Of a stretch of 64,000 nt of DNA, positions 8,713 to 20,900 are shown piece by piece. This stretch comes from Pleodorina starrii. Taxonomy: Eukaryota > Chlorophyta > Chlorophyceae > Chlamydomonadales > Volvocaceae. The stretch covers positions 1,293,501 through 1,357,500 of the forward strand of contig BRXU01000004.1 of the NCBI GenBank assembly GCA_030267565.1, read 5' to 3'. The position numbers and the translations under genes were made by a program. The number at the start of each line of letters is the position of its first letter. The stretch's first letter is position 1. The notes below the pieces were generated by a model, which was not told the origin of the DNA, ran no database searches, and saw only the letters and a list, made by a program, of their open reading frames with translations.

Positions 8713-9697
8713 TTTTCTTCCCAGTCCGAGACCGGACCCCCGCTCCCCACCCCCTTCGTGATGCGCTTTGATCATTCGGATATGTTGGTATGCGGCGCGC
8801 ACCAAAGGAAGCCCGGGCGGCTTTACAGTGGGCCTTGAGGTGTCTGCCCACCCCCCTTATGGTCTCACCACCACCAGGCACGCGGCGGGTGCGCGTCCCC
8901 CCTTTTCTTCCCAGTCCGAGACCGGGCCCCCGCTCCCCACCCCCTTCGTGATGCGCTTTGATCATTCGGATATGTTGGTATGCGGCGCGCACCAAAGGAA
9001 GCCCGGGCGGCTTTACAGTGGGCCTTGAGGTGTCTCCCCACCCCCCTTATGGTCTCACCACCACCAGGCACGCGGCGGGTGCGCGTCCCCCCTTTTCTTC
9101 CCAGTCCGAGACCGGACCCCCGCTCCCCGCCCCCTTCGTGATGCGCTTTGATCATTCGGATATGTTGGTATGCGGCGCGCACCAAAGGAAGCCCGGGCGG
9201 CTTTACAGTGGGCCTTGAGGTGTCTGCCCACCCCCCTTATGGTCTCACCACCACCAGGCACGCGGCGGGTGCGCGTCCCCCCTTTTCTTCCCAGTCCGAG
9301 ACCGGGCCCCCGCTCCCTGCCCCCTTCGTGATGCGCTTTGATCATTCGGATATGTTGGTATGCGGCGCGCACCAAAGGAAGCCCGGGCGGCTTTACAGTG
9401 GGCCTTGAGGTGTCTCCCCACCCCCCTTATGGTCTCACCACCACCAGGCACGCGGCGGGTGCGCGTCCCCCCTTTTCTTCCCAGTCCGAGACCGGACCCC
9501 CGCTCCCCGCCCCCTTCGTGATGCGCTTTGATCATTCGGATATGTTGGTATGCGGCGCGCACCAAAGGAAGCCCGGGCGGCTTTACAGTGGGCCTTGAGG
9601 TGTCTGCCCACCCCCCTTATGGTCTCACCACCACCAGGCACGCGGCGGGTGCGCGTCCCCCCTTTTCCTCCCAGTCCGAGACCGGACCCCCGCTCCC
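8713..9697. repeat. 190-bp satellite array, about 5.2 units
   Basis: Units start at 8713, 8903, 9093, 9283, 9473 and 9663 (partial), an exact 190-bp period. Neighbouring units differ at two linked positions that alternate strictly along the array: units 1, 3 and 5 have GACCGGA with GTCTGCC, units 2 and 4 have GACCGGG with GTCTCCC. The array is therefore better described as a 380-bp dimeric higher-order repeat. Open frames on both strands recur with the unit, but 190 is not a multiple of three, so a continuous protein across units is not encoded. Confidence 0.95.
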
Positions 9698-11997
9698 ATA
9701 CGGGACGGATTGTACATACCATTGCATAGCTGTGGGCGAGTTGTGATGACTGATTTATCCAAAGTTAGATTAATCCGGGCTTTCTTGAAAGGTTGGTGAG
9801 GTCGGGCGAGAGAATATGTTGGTTGGAAGACGGCGGTGCTGCATAGTTGTTGATGTTGGCTGCAGTGTTTTTTATTTAAGGAATAGATTCCTTAAAATGA
9901 ATAAATCGGGTTTTGGGACCTGGAAAGAAAGGAATGGTTTCACTTCGGTCTGTACTATCTCGTTCCTTCCGCCAAATTCACTCCTTACGCCTTCGGCCGT
10001 CCAAAAGCCAGGCCTCAACTCGAATCTTACATAGATATAGATAAGATACAAAATGGATAATAAGACGAAGGTGACACCCGTTGGTCAACGTGGAATAGGA
10101 GCATTCTTGACTGGCCCGAGCGCTTAAAAGTACTCCGAAAGTAAGAATATCATGCGCGGAAAACCACCTCAGCAGAAAGATACACCACTTAGCGGCAATG
10201 GCGGGGGCGTTCCGGCGAGTGGCGTTGCGGGCGTTGCCATCGCATCGGCAATGCTGCAACCCGCGATAGGTGGCGACACCGCTGTCACCCCGGCTCTTTC
10301 TGAAAAACCGGGCAAGCTTAAGCGCTGATATTGCCGATGACAGCGATGTCAGCGGAGGCAGGGCAGCGACAGGAACATCGATGGCGTGGACAACACGGAT
10401 GTGGACTGCGAGGGCGAGGCGGTGAGGCCGCAGAGGCTCCCATTGCCCACACACGCACCCGCGCTGTAACCAAGCAGTGGGCGCAGACGTAGCGCGCTGC
10501 CGCGCTCGCCGGTACGCCCCCACTTTAATTTTTGGAGCTTGTAATTGAAGGGGGGGTCTGGGGGGGGCGAAGCCCCCCCCAGCGCCTCACGGCTAAGGAA
10601 TGAGAATTGGTCCACCCCGAAACTTCATTCCTTGGTTCGGAATAGTTAATTCCCCGGGATTTTTGAACAAAAAACGCTGGTCGGCTGGTTGTTGGAGGAA
10701 GCTGCTTATATTATAATAAAGAGCTAGAGAAGAGCGAGGAAGGTAGCTGTTGATTGGTGATCACTGTGTCTGCTTGCGGATTTATATAGTCGTTCTGGCT
10801 TTATACTTCTGGGGATCACTCCTGGAGTGTACATTCCCTTAGCGGGAACATCGTGACGTGCACAGGGCGCGAAAAATACCGTAATCGGTTTTAGGCGGGA
10901 GAGTATTTCGGTTGTTACGGAGCGCCTGGCGGTTGGGGTTTCGGGCGGGAGGCAGCGGAAAATCGAAGATTCGGTAGTCTTATGCGATTGTGTTATTAAC
11001 ACAATTATTAGTCATTAATATTATAAAAAATGGTTTCAAACTTTCGCTTGTTGTTAGGTGCAAATTCGTAAGCATTTAGCGCGCGGCAAAAACAGACGTA
11101 AATAATCGTCTTACTTTTTGCTGCTGCTGCTGCTGCTATCGGAGACAGCGTACGCGTATGCCGTCCGTCCCCGAATGTGCGGAGAGGAAACCATCCAGCT
11201 GTCCGGAGTGGCGACGGCGCAGCACGGGGACGGGCCTTCCGCCCGCACACCTTTGCACCCTCCGCTTTGTAAAATACGGTAACAATGACCACCCGCTCTG
11301 ATCCTTCAGTGACATCTATTGCCCAGCGGTTCATTGCACTACAGGCGTGCAATGTCCTGACGGCTGTCCTGCAACCCCCCGCCCCCCCCCCCCTGGCCTG
11401 CTGGCCTGCTGTGGGAACGAGGGTCCCCACTGGTGAACCTGACGAAGCAGCCCGTCTTGCCGTGTGCTCGCTCGCTCGCTCGGACGACAAAAGCTGCTGT
11501 ATAGCGGAAAGGGAGCCAACATCCGGGCGCGTGTAACGAACCCAGCACAGTTGCATGACGCTGTCGTGCTGCCTCGGCTGCCCTTACTTCCTTGCTGTCC
11601 GGCAAACGGGCACTGTAACCGCACCTCACTGCCGTGAAACACAGAAAGGGCGGGTACCGTATGAATGCCCGTCACTGTGATAAACAGCACTTTCGATCCC
11701 CAGACAACACATGCGCAACCCAACCCAACCCAAGAAAGAGCCACTCATGTTCCCGGGATTTTAGGGTTGGGCCTCGTGAGTGCTAGGGGGCCACACACCC
11801 GGAGTGCGGGTCCTCTCTCGGTTCTGCCCTTGCCCCTCCGCCGCTACTCCTGCTGCCTGTGACGCTTTTATTTTGCCCTACCCCGCACCCCCCCACCCCC
11901 ACCCCCCCCACACACACACAACACCGAACCAAACCGAGTGGTCCCTCGCTTACGTACGTCCGACGTCAACGCCGCGTCAAACCCTCTTGGGAGTACG
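9698..11997. other. Intergenic spacer
   Basis: No gene is recognisable. It holds a perfect GC hairpin at 10558-10582, a short CTG microsatellite near 11119-11137 and several poly-C runs. The right end is 3' flank of the minus-strand GNAT gene, whose likely poly(A) signal is at 11998-12002. Confidence 0.4.
10558..10582. repeat. Perfect G8/C8 hairpin
   Basis: An 11-bp perfect inverted repeat (CTG followed by G runs and C on the left, the complement on the right) is separated by a 3-base GAA loop. It resembles a terminator-like or palindromic selfish repeat, but its role is unknown. Confidence 0.8.
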
Positions 11998-12002
11998 TTA
12001 CA
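11998..12002 (-). terminator. Candidate TGTAA poly(A) signal of the GNAT gene
   Basis: TGTAA on the minus strand, about 630 nt downstream of the stop codon at 12632-12634. TGTAA is the usual polyadenylation signal in volvocine algae. Assignment is by position only. Confidence 0.4.
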
Positions 12003-12631
12003 CCCAGCACAGCGCCCGCACATACCGTCACACACACCGTCACACATACCGTCGGACGCACAGCATCGGCCTCCCTAGCCATGCGCAACCCCCGCCCCCT
12101 CCACACACACATCAGACACAACAAAAAAAACGACTCCTCAATATGAAAATCTGTGTGCACGACAATATATTATGGTCCACTGCCCAACCAACACACCAAC
12201 CACCCAACCGAAGTACAGGTCAGCCCACACAACCGCCACCTACCGCCGCTGCCATGACGCAGCTGCCGTAACCTAAGTAAGTAACCTAAATAAGTGTGCT
12301 AGACGGTCGTACACGCAGGTACGGCACACCGCCGTCACCGTACAAACGATACACCCGTCGAGACCGCCGCCGCGTGCCGCCGCCCCCTCGTGTGAAAATG
12401 CTCGCCTCACTCGCTCTCTTTCTCCACCCGGCCGTGGAAGGCGGCTTTGCTCTTTTGCATCGGCGGTGGCGGCGGTCACACAGGCGACGGCCACGGTGAC
12501 AGGTTCAGGCTTTTCAGCAACCCGGTGCTCCGCCGTGTTGGTTGCGGCGAGCGGGTGACCGCGGTGGCGGCGGTGGCGGCGGCGGTGGCGGCGGTTGTCG
12601 CCTCCGGCTGGGGTCGGTGCTGCGGCTGCTG

Positions 12632-14872
12632 TTAGGGCGGCAAGGGCCGGCAGCGGCCCGGCATCATGACTGTGGTGGTGGATACCACCTCAACCTCACA
12701 CAGCTGACGGCGGATGACGGCCTCCAGGGGGGGCAGGTGACTGGGCCACGAATCCGCAAACTCCGCCACCATCGTCGCGATCAGCTTGTCGTACACCACC
12801 GCCGGCGGGGGAAGGCAGGAGGCCGGCGAGTCACCAAACGTAAACGGCGCAAGCTCCGGCGGCAGCGGCGGCAGCGCCGCTGATGACGACGCCGTGGGGT
12901 AACACGAAGCCGGCGGCGGCGGAGCGCCGCTGTACGACACGATCGCCGCGGCCGCTGGCGGCGGAGTGTACGGACCCGACGGCGGCGGCGCGTGTCCGTA
13001 CTGACCTCCTGCCGCCGCCATCACCGCCGTGGCATAGTCAGGCGAAGCATAATGGGTGCCGTTGTACGGCGGCGGCGCCGCCGCCACTTGTGCAGCTGTT
13101 GGCGGAACTTCTGGCGTGTACGTCGGTGCGCACCCGTACGGATATCCGTACGGGGCGGGATATCCGTACGGGGCAGGATATCCGTACGGGGCGGGATATC
13201 CGTACGGGGCGGGATATCCGTACGGGGCGGGAGCGGAGTACTGCTGAGGGCCTTGCGGCAGCTGCTGCGGGGGCCAAGCCATTGGCGGCGGCTGGCAGCT
13301 GTATGACGTGTACGGCGGCACACTGCCGTACGGGTAACCATTGGCTGCCGCCGCCGCCGACGACGACACCATGTTGGCATCGTACGACAAATGCATATTC
13401 GCCGGAGGCGCAGTCGTTGGCAAGCAGCCTGTTGCTTCCGCCGTTGACGCGGCGCTCCCCATCTGCTGCTGCTGGGGCAATACCGGTACCTCCGAGCGGG
13501 GTGCGGGTGCCGCCTCGCCACCTCCGCTGCCGCTACCGCCGCCACCGCCATCTCCGCTGCCACTGCCGCCACCGCCGTCGTCACCTCCGCTGCCACTGCC
13601 GCCACCGCCACCACCTCCGCTGCCACTGCCGCCACCGCCGTCGCCACCTCCGCTGCCACTGCCGCCACCGCCGCCGCCGTCGCCACCGCCACTGCCCAGC
13701 CGCATCACCTCCGCGGGCACTGGGCCGCTGCAGGGCTGCGGCAGAGCTTCCGTCTTCACCACCGTCCGGACCGCCGCCGCCGCCGCCGCCGTACTTGGGG
13801 CCGGCGGCGGAGCACCTACATTTGCCGCCGCTGCCGTCATCGAACCTGGCGGCGCCGGAGCGCCAGCCGTGGCCGTCTCCGCTGGGGAAGGACCCGCCGA
13901 CGGCTGGACATCGGCCACCAGGCCCGCCGCCGCCGCCGCCGCCGCCTCCGCGGCCGCGGGCAGTACATTGGCGGGTCGCTGAGGCGACGGCCGGACAGCC
14001 GCCGCCGCCCTCAACGTGACATGAGCCGCCGGCGGCTGTGAGCCCGACGGTGCCGCTGCCTGCTGCTGCTGGACGGAGGGCACTGCAGCTGGTTCCGCCT
14101 TCACCTCCGTTGCCCACGTCGCAGTCCGCAGGCGGCTCGCAGGGACAGACTGGTCCGCCGCCGCCGCCGCCGCCGCCGCTGCCTGCTGTGCACCTGCTGG
14201 CTGCAGGCCCGCCGCCGCCAGTTGCCGTACCAACCCCTCCGCCGCCGCCCCCGCCGCCGTTGCCATCCCGGCACCTTCGTCCTTCACATCCGGATGGTCC
14301 TCCCACTGCACACACCGCCGCCACTTCACCTTCTCCTTCACCTTCTCCCTCCTAGGCTGCTGCTGCTGCTGCTGCCGCGGCGGCGGCGGCTCTTCCGCCC
14401 GTGCCTCCGCCGCCGCCAGTCGTGCCGCCACCGATCGCTCCTCCGCCGCATGCTGCTGCTGCTGCTGCTGCTGCCGCTGCTGCGGTGGTGGCTGCTGCTG
14501 CTGCTGCTGGTGGCCGGCCTGGTCGTCCGCCACACACCTCGGCGGTGCCGCCCCCGGCTGCTGCTGCTGCTGCTGCTGCTGCCGCAGGAGAGGCTGCGGC
14601 GGTGGCTGCGGTGACTGCGGCAGCTGCTGCGCCATCGCCGGGGGCTGCGCCATCGCCGGGGGCTGTTGAAGCTGCTGCTGCTGCTGCTGCTGGTACTTGC
14701 CCTCCACCTGGCGCGATGCCGCCTCCACCTGCAGGCAGGGGGAATCAGGCACGGAATGAAGAGAGGAATCGGATACCGATACAACACGCGCACACATACG
14801 TAAATGATCCAGCCGCGTACGATTGATTTATTCATCGTGTCACTGCGGTAGGGCGAGGTGTGTATGTACCGG

Positions 14873-14925
<53 letters not shown>

Positions 14926-17900
14926 GAGGAGGGAGGCGGCACGGTAGGTCGGTGCATGCGAGGTCGTCGGGGCGTCGGACAAGCAGCGACCGACCCACCG
15001 ACCCACCATCTAACCACCTATCTACCCACCCGCCCATGTACGTACGCAGCTAGTTACGCACCGTGCGGTGGCCCGCCGCCATCGGCTCCCCCGGCGGGCT
15101 GAGCTTGAGCAACAGCAGCTCACAAGCCAGGTGCTCCCTGCCCACCCGTTCCGCTCGATCCCCCTCGTTGTCGCCGGCCTCGCGCTGCTTGAAGCCCAGG
15201 TGCTTCCAGTAGAGCACCACGCCCCTGTCTCCCACCGACACCGCCAGAATCTGCGGGCGGATCGAATGAATGGATGGATGGATGGATAGATGGATGGAAC
15301 GGACGAGTGATCGAGACAGCAGGAGCGAGTGGACGGATGCATGGGCGGGCCTACGAACGAACGAACGCGCGAGACGAAACGAAAACGAAACGAAACGAAC
15401 GGACGATTGAACCGAATAGACGGACAAATCGAATGGACGGACGGACGGACGGGCGGGCGGATGGATGGACGGACGAACGGAGGAATGGCTGTGTGTAGCC
15501 AAATATTAATAACAATACAGCGGCACGCAGTATAGTACATACGGAACCGCCGTGTATGCAAGCAGTGGCCAAGCAAGCAGCAGCATGCAGCAGCACAGCA
15601 CAACACAGCACAGCACAGCAGAGCACAGCACAGCACAGCACAGCATGCAGTCAGCAGTCAGCAGTCAAGCAAAGACAATTATTGTACGCTGGTCGCACTT
15701 CGATGCGTGAATGTCTGCAGCGGCGGTGGTGCGCGGTGGCGGCGGCGGCGGCTTCCGTTAGTTGGATAGTGAGAAGTGTTATTATCATTACGGGCGGCCA
15801 AGGGATGGAACCGACGTACCGTACCGTTAGTAAGTGAACTGATAATCTATCCATCTATCTAGCTACCTACGCACACGCACACAAGCACACACGCACACAC
15901 ACCCTTGGCTCCTCACCCGATGCCCAGCAGCCACCGCCGCCTCCAAAAGAAAGAAAGTCGCCAGCCGGCCCAGGCCCTTCCTGCGCTCGCTGCCGACGGT
16001 GGCCTGGAAAAGAATCTGCAGTTCGTTGCGAGTTGGGCCGTACGTACGGTCAGGGAGCACGCAAGGGCCGTACGCATCGTACGTACACACGTGGGTATGT
16101 AGGTGCGGTACGAAGGTCGTCTGCAAGTGTACCGGTATACCGTAACCAACCACATCGCTCTGCCTATCTGTCCGGCGGTTCACTGCATGTTACCGTTAGC
16201 TCTGGTATGAGGTTCCAAATAAAGGACAAGTAACAAGGCATTCATGGCATTATTCACTGTACGAGACTGCCGTACTATATGATGCCGTACAGAGCGAGGA
16301 TCACAAGATGAGCCGCTGATCGATCCGCTGCTGCAAGTTGGATGGATTGCCAATCATGCACGCATGCACGTGATGTACATATATACAGCGCATTCATTGT
16401 ATGTAACAAAAGTGAAGGAAGGGTGCGGAATAGGGGTCGTCAAGAGCGAGATGGATGTAACTTGATCCCTCACTGTCCGCTGCCGCACGCACGCACGCAC
16501 GCACGTATGCAAGGACGCGCTTGCCTGGACGAATGTTGGCCCCTGCTGGTAGTCCTTGACGCCAGGCACGTTTATTCGGAACAGGGTGCCACACACCAGC
16601 CTCCCGCCCAGCCACACAGCAGAGACGCTGCAGCCATTCCTGCATGTCGTCGGTGTATATTACGTACGAACGTACGTATGTATGTGAACGGCAGTGAAAA
16701 TCTGGCTGCACCGACAGGCAGGCACCACCGACAGGCAGGCAAGCACACGCAAGCACACGCAAGCACACGCAAGCACTGCTCCGGGCCGGGCCGGGTTAAT
16801 AATGATGGAAGCAGAGCTCGAGGCGGCTCATGGAAACGAACGAAGCGAGCACGCACGAGCGACCACGAGCGACTCACAGCTTTGCATCCACTGAGACACG
16901 GTCCTGAAGGCCTTGGTCGCCTGGACGAAAGCCGCGGAAGGCGCCTCCGTTGATCTGCAACGAAGCAAGTACGGCAGGCGCAGCATGTACAGCATGTACG
17001 GTGGGCAGTACGTCACAAACCGCAAGCAAATAATAAGGACGAATACAGTAGTAATAGTAATACTAATAGTAGACTTTTATTGTATGCACGTAGAACTACT
17101 TGTTTGATGAGGCGGGTAGGACGTAGGAGAAGCAACGGCCCGGAATAAACGACTTGCTTCATCATGTCTTCATGTGAGCAACTGATGGTACAGAACAGGG
17201 GGGCGTCAAGGAAGTCCCCTAGGAAGTGCCTGAGAGTTAGGGCACTGACTTGGTGACCGAGAGGTCGCCAGTTCGATCCCGGCCTTCGCAGAGGGCTGGG
17301 TGACCGATGGGGGCCCTGGTGTGGGAACGAACAGCAGGTGATCGCATGGCTCTTCAGCCATGTCCCTGTCCCCTGCACTGGTAGAACTCGTCACGGTTGA
17401 ATGTTCAACGATGATGTGTCTGGCATATCTGGGAAGAATGCGTGCGGGTACCCAGATGTGATCTGAGTGAAGATTAATTAATTACAGAGGAGCTGGATAA
17501 CAGCTACATAGTGCGATTGCACGACTCTGTGGGTCTAATGTTCAATAGAACATCTAGACCAGGCCACTAACCAATTCACGGGCGAATTCGCCTCATTGGA
17601 AAGGGAACCCACTCTGGGAGATAAATGTCTTCGACTACGTGTGCCAATTCCGATTCCCTGAAACGAAACGGTACCCAGGCTAACGAAGGGGGAGGCAAAA
17701 GGGAATCGGAGTCAAGGCAAAACCTCCCCCGCTCTGGGACCGGCCTAAAGACGAGCACACGTATCCTGCAACTACCCACGTACGTACGAAAGGAGCAAAA
17801 GAACAGCGGTGTACCCCACGATATTGCACAAATAGCAAACAACCAAACCAAACCCTATCCTTCTTGTTATGTCCAACATATCATTGGTTATGCGTTTCCG

Positions 17901-20900
17901 GCAATGAGCAGACGATTTGCCCAGATCCATTCCGTGAAAGGAACGGATGGTTTGACGGAACCATATCCCAACCCCGCAAAGGAATATCCTGCGCCGCAAA
18001 GGCAGTCAAACGTCCCCAAAAATCCGCTACCACTGTTGCGCTTATCTTGTTTAGGACCGGAGATGTAAGGGTATCTCCACCGCCCTCCCTATACAACAAT
18101 CGCCTTCCCACGTCAAGCGCGCTTATCGCTGCCAGGCACACAACCTCCCAAACATACTTATGTACCGTTAAAGGGGGACTGGCTAGCCAAACGCTCTTTC
18201 TATCCATCATCGTGCCGTAGTAATCTAATTCAGTCTCCATCTCCTCTCTCAGGGCTTTGGCTACTGTACAATCCCAGAACAAATGCCTTCTATCACCTCC
18301 CCGCATATGTACGCCGCATGGACATTTCGCTGCCGGTTGTCCGCGCTCACGCTGCGTGCGGTGCATCGGAAACGCTGGGAACCCGTCCAACGCCAACCTC
18401 CAAAAGGCCTCCTTGTTCTCGTTGTCCCACCGAAGTTGCCACATGTGTCTCACAGTGCGCCCATAATCCTTGAGCATTGCCGCCATTGCTTCCTCCGACA
18501 GTTGCTCGTCCAACGCATCCCGAATGAATTCCAGATGCTTGGCAGCCAAGCGATCGTAATGGAAATCCATCTGAAGATGGGTTGCGATTTTGACGGTCAC
18601 CTTGGTTAATACTACCGCAGTCTCACCCATTATCCAGCCCAGACTACTAGCTATTTTATCCCACGCGATCTCTGGCGGAGGCGCTGCTGCGCCTCCATCC
18701 GGACTGTCCAACACCATGCTTGCGGCTGACACCCAAGAGTTGGGTATGCTACCAAGGAGTGCTGTAATGCGTATGAGTGCCCCCCAACCTGTCGACAGTG
18801 TTTGTGGCACTACGCGTCTTGATGGTATATGCAAAATGCCCCTGAGGACATCACGTTTCCACCTACTTGTGCAATCTCGCGCATGAACTACAGTTAGTCC
18901 CTCTATCCCTACGTCCTGAATCACTCCCCAAAATCCCTCCATCGCTCGGAAGCATCTCACCACCATTCCTATAGTGTCAAGCCCATGGAGCTTCCGGAGG
19001 TCTGGAAAGCGGGTATCCATGTATGTGCCAGTTCCGTTCACCAGTAGTGGGTTGCCCCAGAGCGGTGCATTGAAGCACCATGGCCCCGGTGCAGTAACCG
19101 ACATATCGATCACATGCGGAGCTGGAATCCATGCTAGGGCCGTTACGAGTTGACGCAGGGCCGGGCAGTTGTCTGTCATTCGCTTCCCCAGTACCGTGAT
19201 TGGTCCCGTAAGTCGGTTGTCTCCCGGAACCGGTAACAGGCATAGCGGATGCGCTGCCGGGTGTATCTTCCGGAGTAAGGCTAGCAACACTCTGGGCCAT
19301 GGGTGTTGGGAGGGTGACGGGTTGCACTGAGTGAGACGGAGTCCAGAGGGTGACGGGTTGCACTGAGTGAGACGGAGTCCAGACACTGAGTGGGTGGGAG
19401 AAGCAACCCATCTTAGTCAAAAAGGCGGTCACCGCGGTAATGGGCTGTACCCGCCGATGAGGCATCAGTCTGTTCCCTTAACCCACGCAAGGGCTAACGG
19501 TCCAGCGTAATACTTTCTAACAGGGGGGCGTTCTGTACGGCATTATTGTATGCGAAATGTTGTACCGTTGCTCGCTGCTCGCTGCTGTGCTGGCACGTAC
19601 ATACGCTGCTGGGTCGTGAGCCCCTCCCCTCAAACACATACATATACACAGACACCGGTATACACACACATACACACACAGCAGGGCAATACGTACGTAC
19701 TCATCAGCCTTTACGTCCCCACGTGTTGTAGCGTGAATACTTAGGCATATTTCGATGCCGCGGTATTGCTACGACTTCGACGCGCGAAGGAACGCCGCTG
19801 GTAGGCGTACTGGCGGGCGGTCCTAATAGGGACGCGATAGACTCCTGTAGAGTTTGTAAGGCGCTCCCGGCGCGATCGATAGAAGAAGTTCTACAGAATA
19901 TAAAGAACCAGATAGTGTGTGAACGCGCTACGCCTGAGACCTCGTTCGTATCGACGAAGGTCGGTCGAAGGGCTACGTAGTAGACTTACGAACTAGACAG
20001 ACACGAAGGTCCTCGAACGTACGGAATCCCAGAGGTCGTTTCAGCCTTCTTCGCAACAGGGTATAAAAGCCCTGGAAGGGAGCCTGGTTAGCAGAGTAAT
20101 CTACACGAGGATTACTGGACCACTGCTGTTGAGACCTGTGCTTGACGGAGCGAAACCGTCCTGAAACTTGGCACGGTTAAGTGCTGCTCCCGCAACATTT
20201 TGGAGTTTCAGATCCTTTCGCTCTGAACCATAGCGCCGATCAATCGAGATCCGGCTGTCTTAGCCGAACGCCTTGCACACTTGAAGGGACAAGCTTGGCT
20301 CCACGGTAGCCGCTTTTTGGGCCATACCCCTTGGAATAGGGACATAGGTTTCGAAAAAGCCAAGCGGGAACGCGAGGCTCGACAGACGTCTATGCTGAAG
20401 TCGACGGTCGCGCCGACCCAACTCTGGAAAACTTTGGCGGTGACTTCGCACCCCATCAAGTACACCAAAAGTGAGTTCCTGGCACTCGACTTTCGCCAAT
20501 CGAACTGATGTCGAATTTAGAAGAAGGAGAGATTCCTCTCGATAGAAGAGCCAACCCAGAACGAACGGCCCCCTCCGCAGGCACAGCCATGCAGACCGAA
20601 CCCGATCGCATGACCACTGAGGCGCTTGAGAAGCTGCGTGACGAGCTGGCCGCTCGGATCGTCGCCCTCGAGACCCAGATGAAGGCGAAGGAACGCGGCC
20701 CGCCCACGGTGGGAAACGGGGCTGGTCCCAGCGTAGATCCGAGTCGTGCCGTAGATGCTGCTGCTGCTGCACCTTCGAACCCGAACCGAACCTCAGACAA
20801 AGTTCGCAAACAGATCGCAACCAAACTGCCCGTCCCACAGTTCAAGGGCAAGGATGCCGAGACCTACATGTTCCGGCTCAAGGTCTGGCTGACCCAGAAC

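Larger units (their letters stand above)
17207..19518 (+). mobile_element. tRNA-derived SINE copy 1, split by a LINE
   Basis: A SINE in plus orientation occupies 17207-17470 and, after the LINE insertion, about 19371-19518. It is flanked by a 13-bp target duplication AACAGGGGGGCGT (17194-17206 and 19519-19531). The 5' head is tRNA-like, with a B-box GTTCGATCCC at 17271-17280 and an A-box-like segment near 17228. The tail ends ...ACTTTCT. The same sequence recurs, inverted, at 21356-21785, which defines the family. Full length without the LINE is about 412 bp. It sits in the large intron of the GNAT gene, antisense to that gene. Confidence 0.85.

Noticed and set aside
8768..9746. Repeated 86-aa and 106-aa open frames in the 190-bp array
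   Set aside because: Identical frames recur on both strands simply because the unit lacks stops; the period is not a multiple of three.
12883..14019. Long plus-strand open frames opposite the Gln/Gly-rich exon
   Set aside because: They are shadows of GCC/CAG-type repeats; the minus strand has splice-consistent links to conserved acetyltransferase exons.
14729..14797. ATG at 14797 as start of a separate Gln-rich protein
   Set aside because: A good acceptor at 14729 and phase match with the exon ending at 15062 favour an internal exon.
19327..19386. ATG at 19386 as the start of the LINE protein
   Set aside because: It lies in SINE sequence and the 36-bp duplication; the LINE is 5'-truncated.
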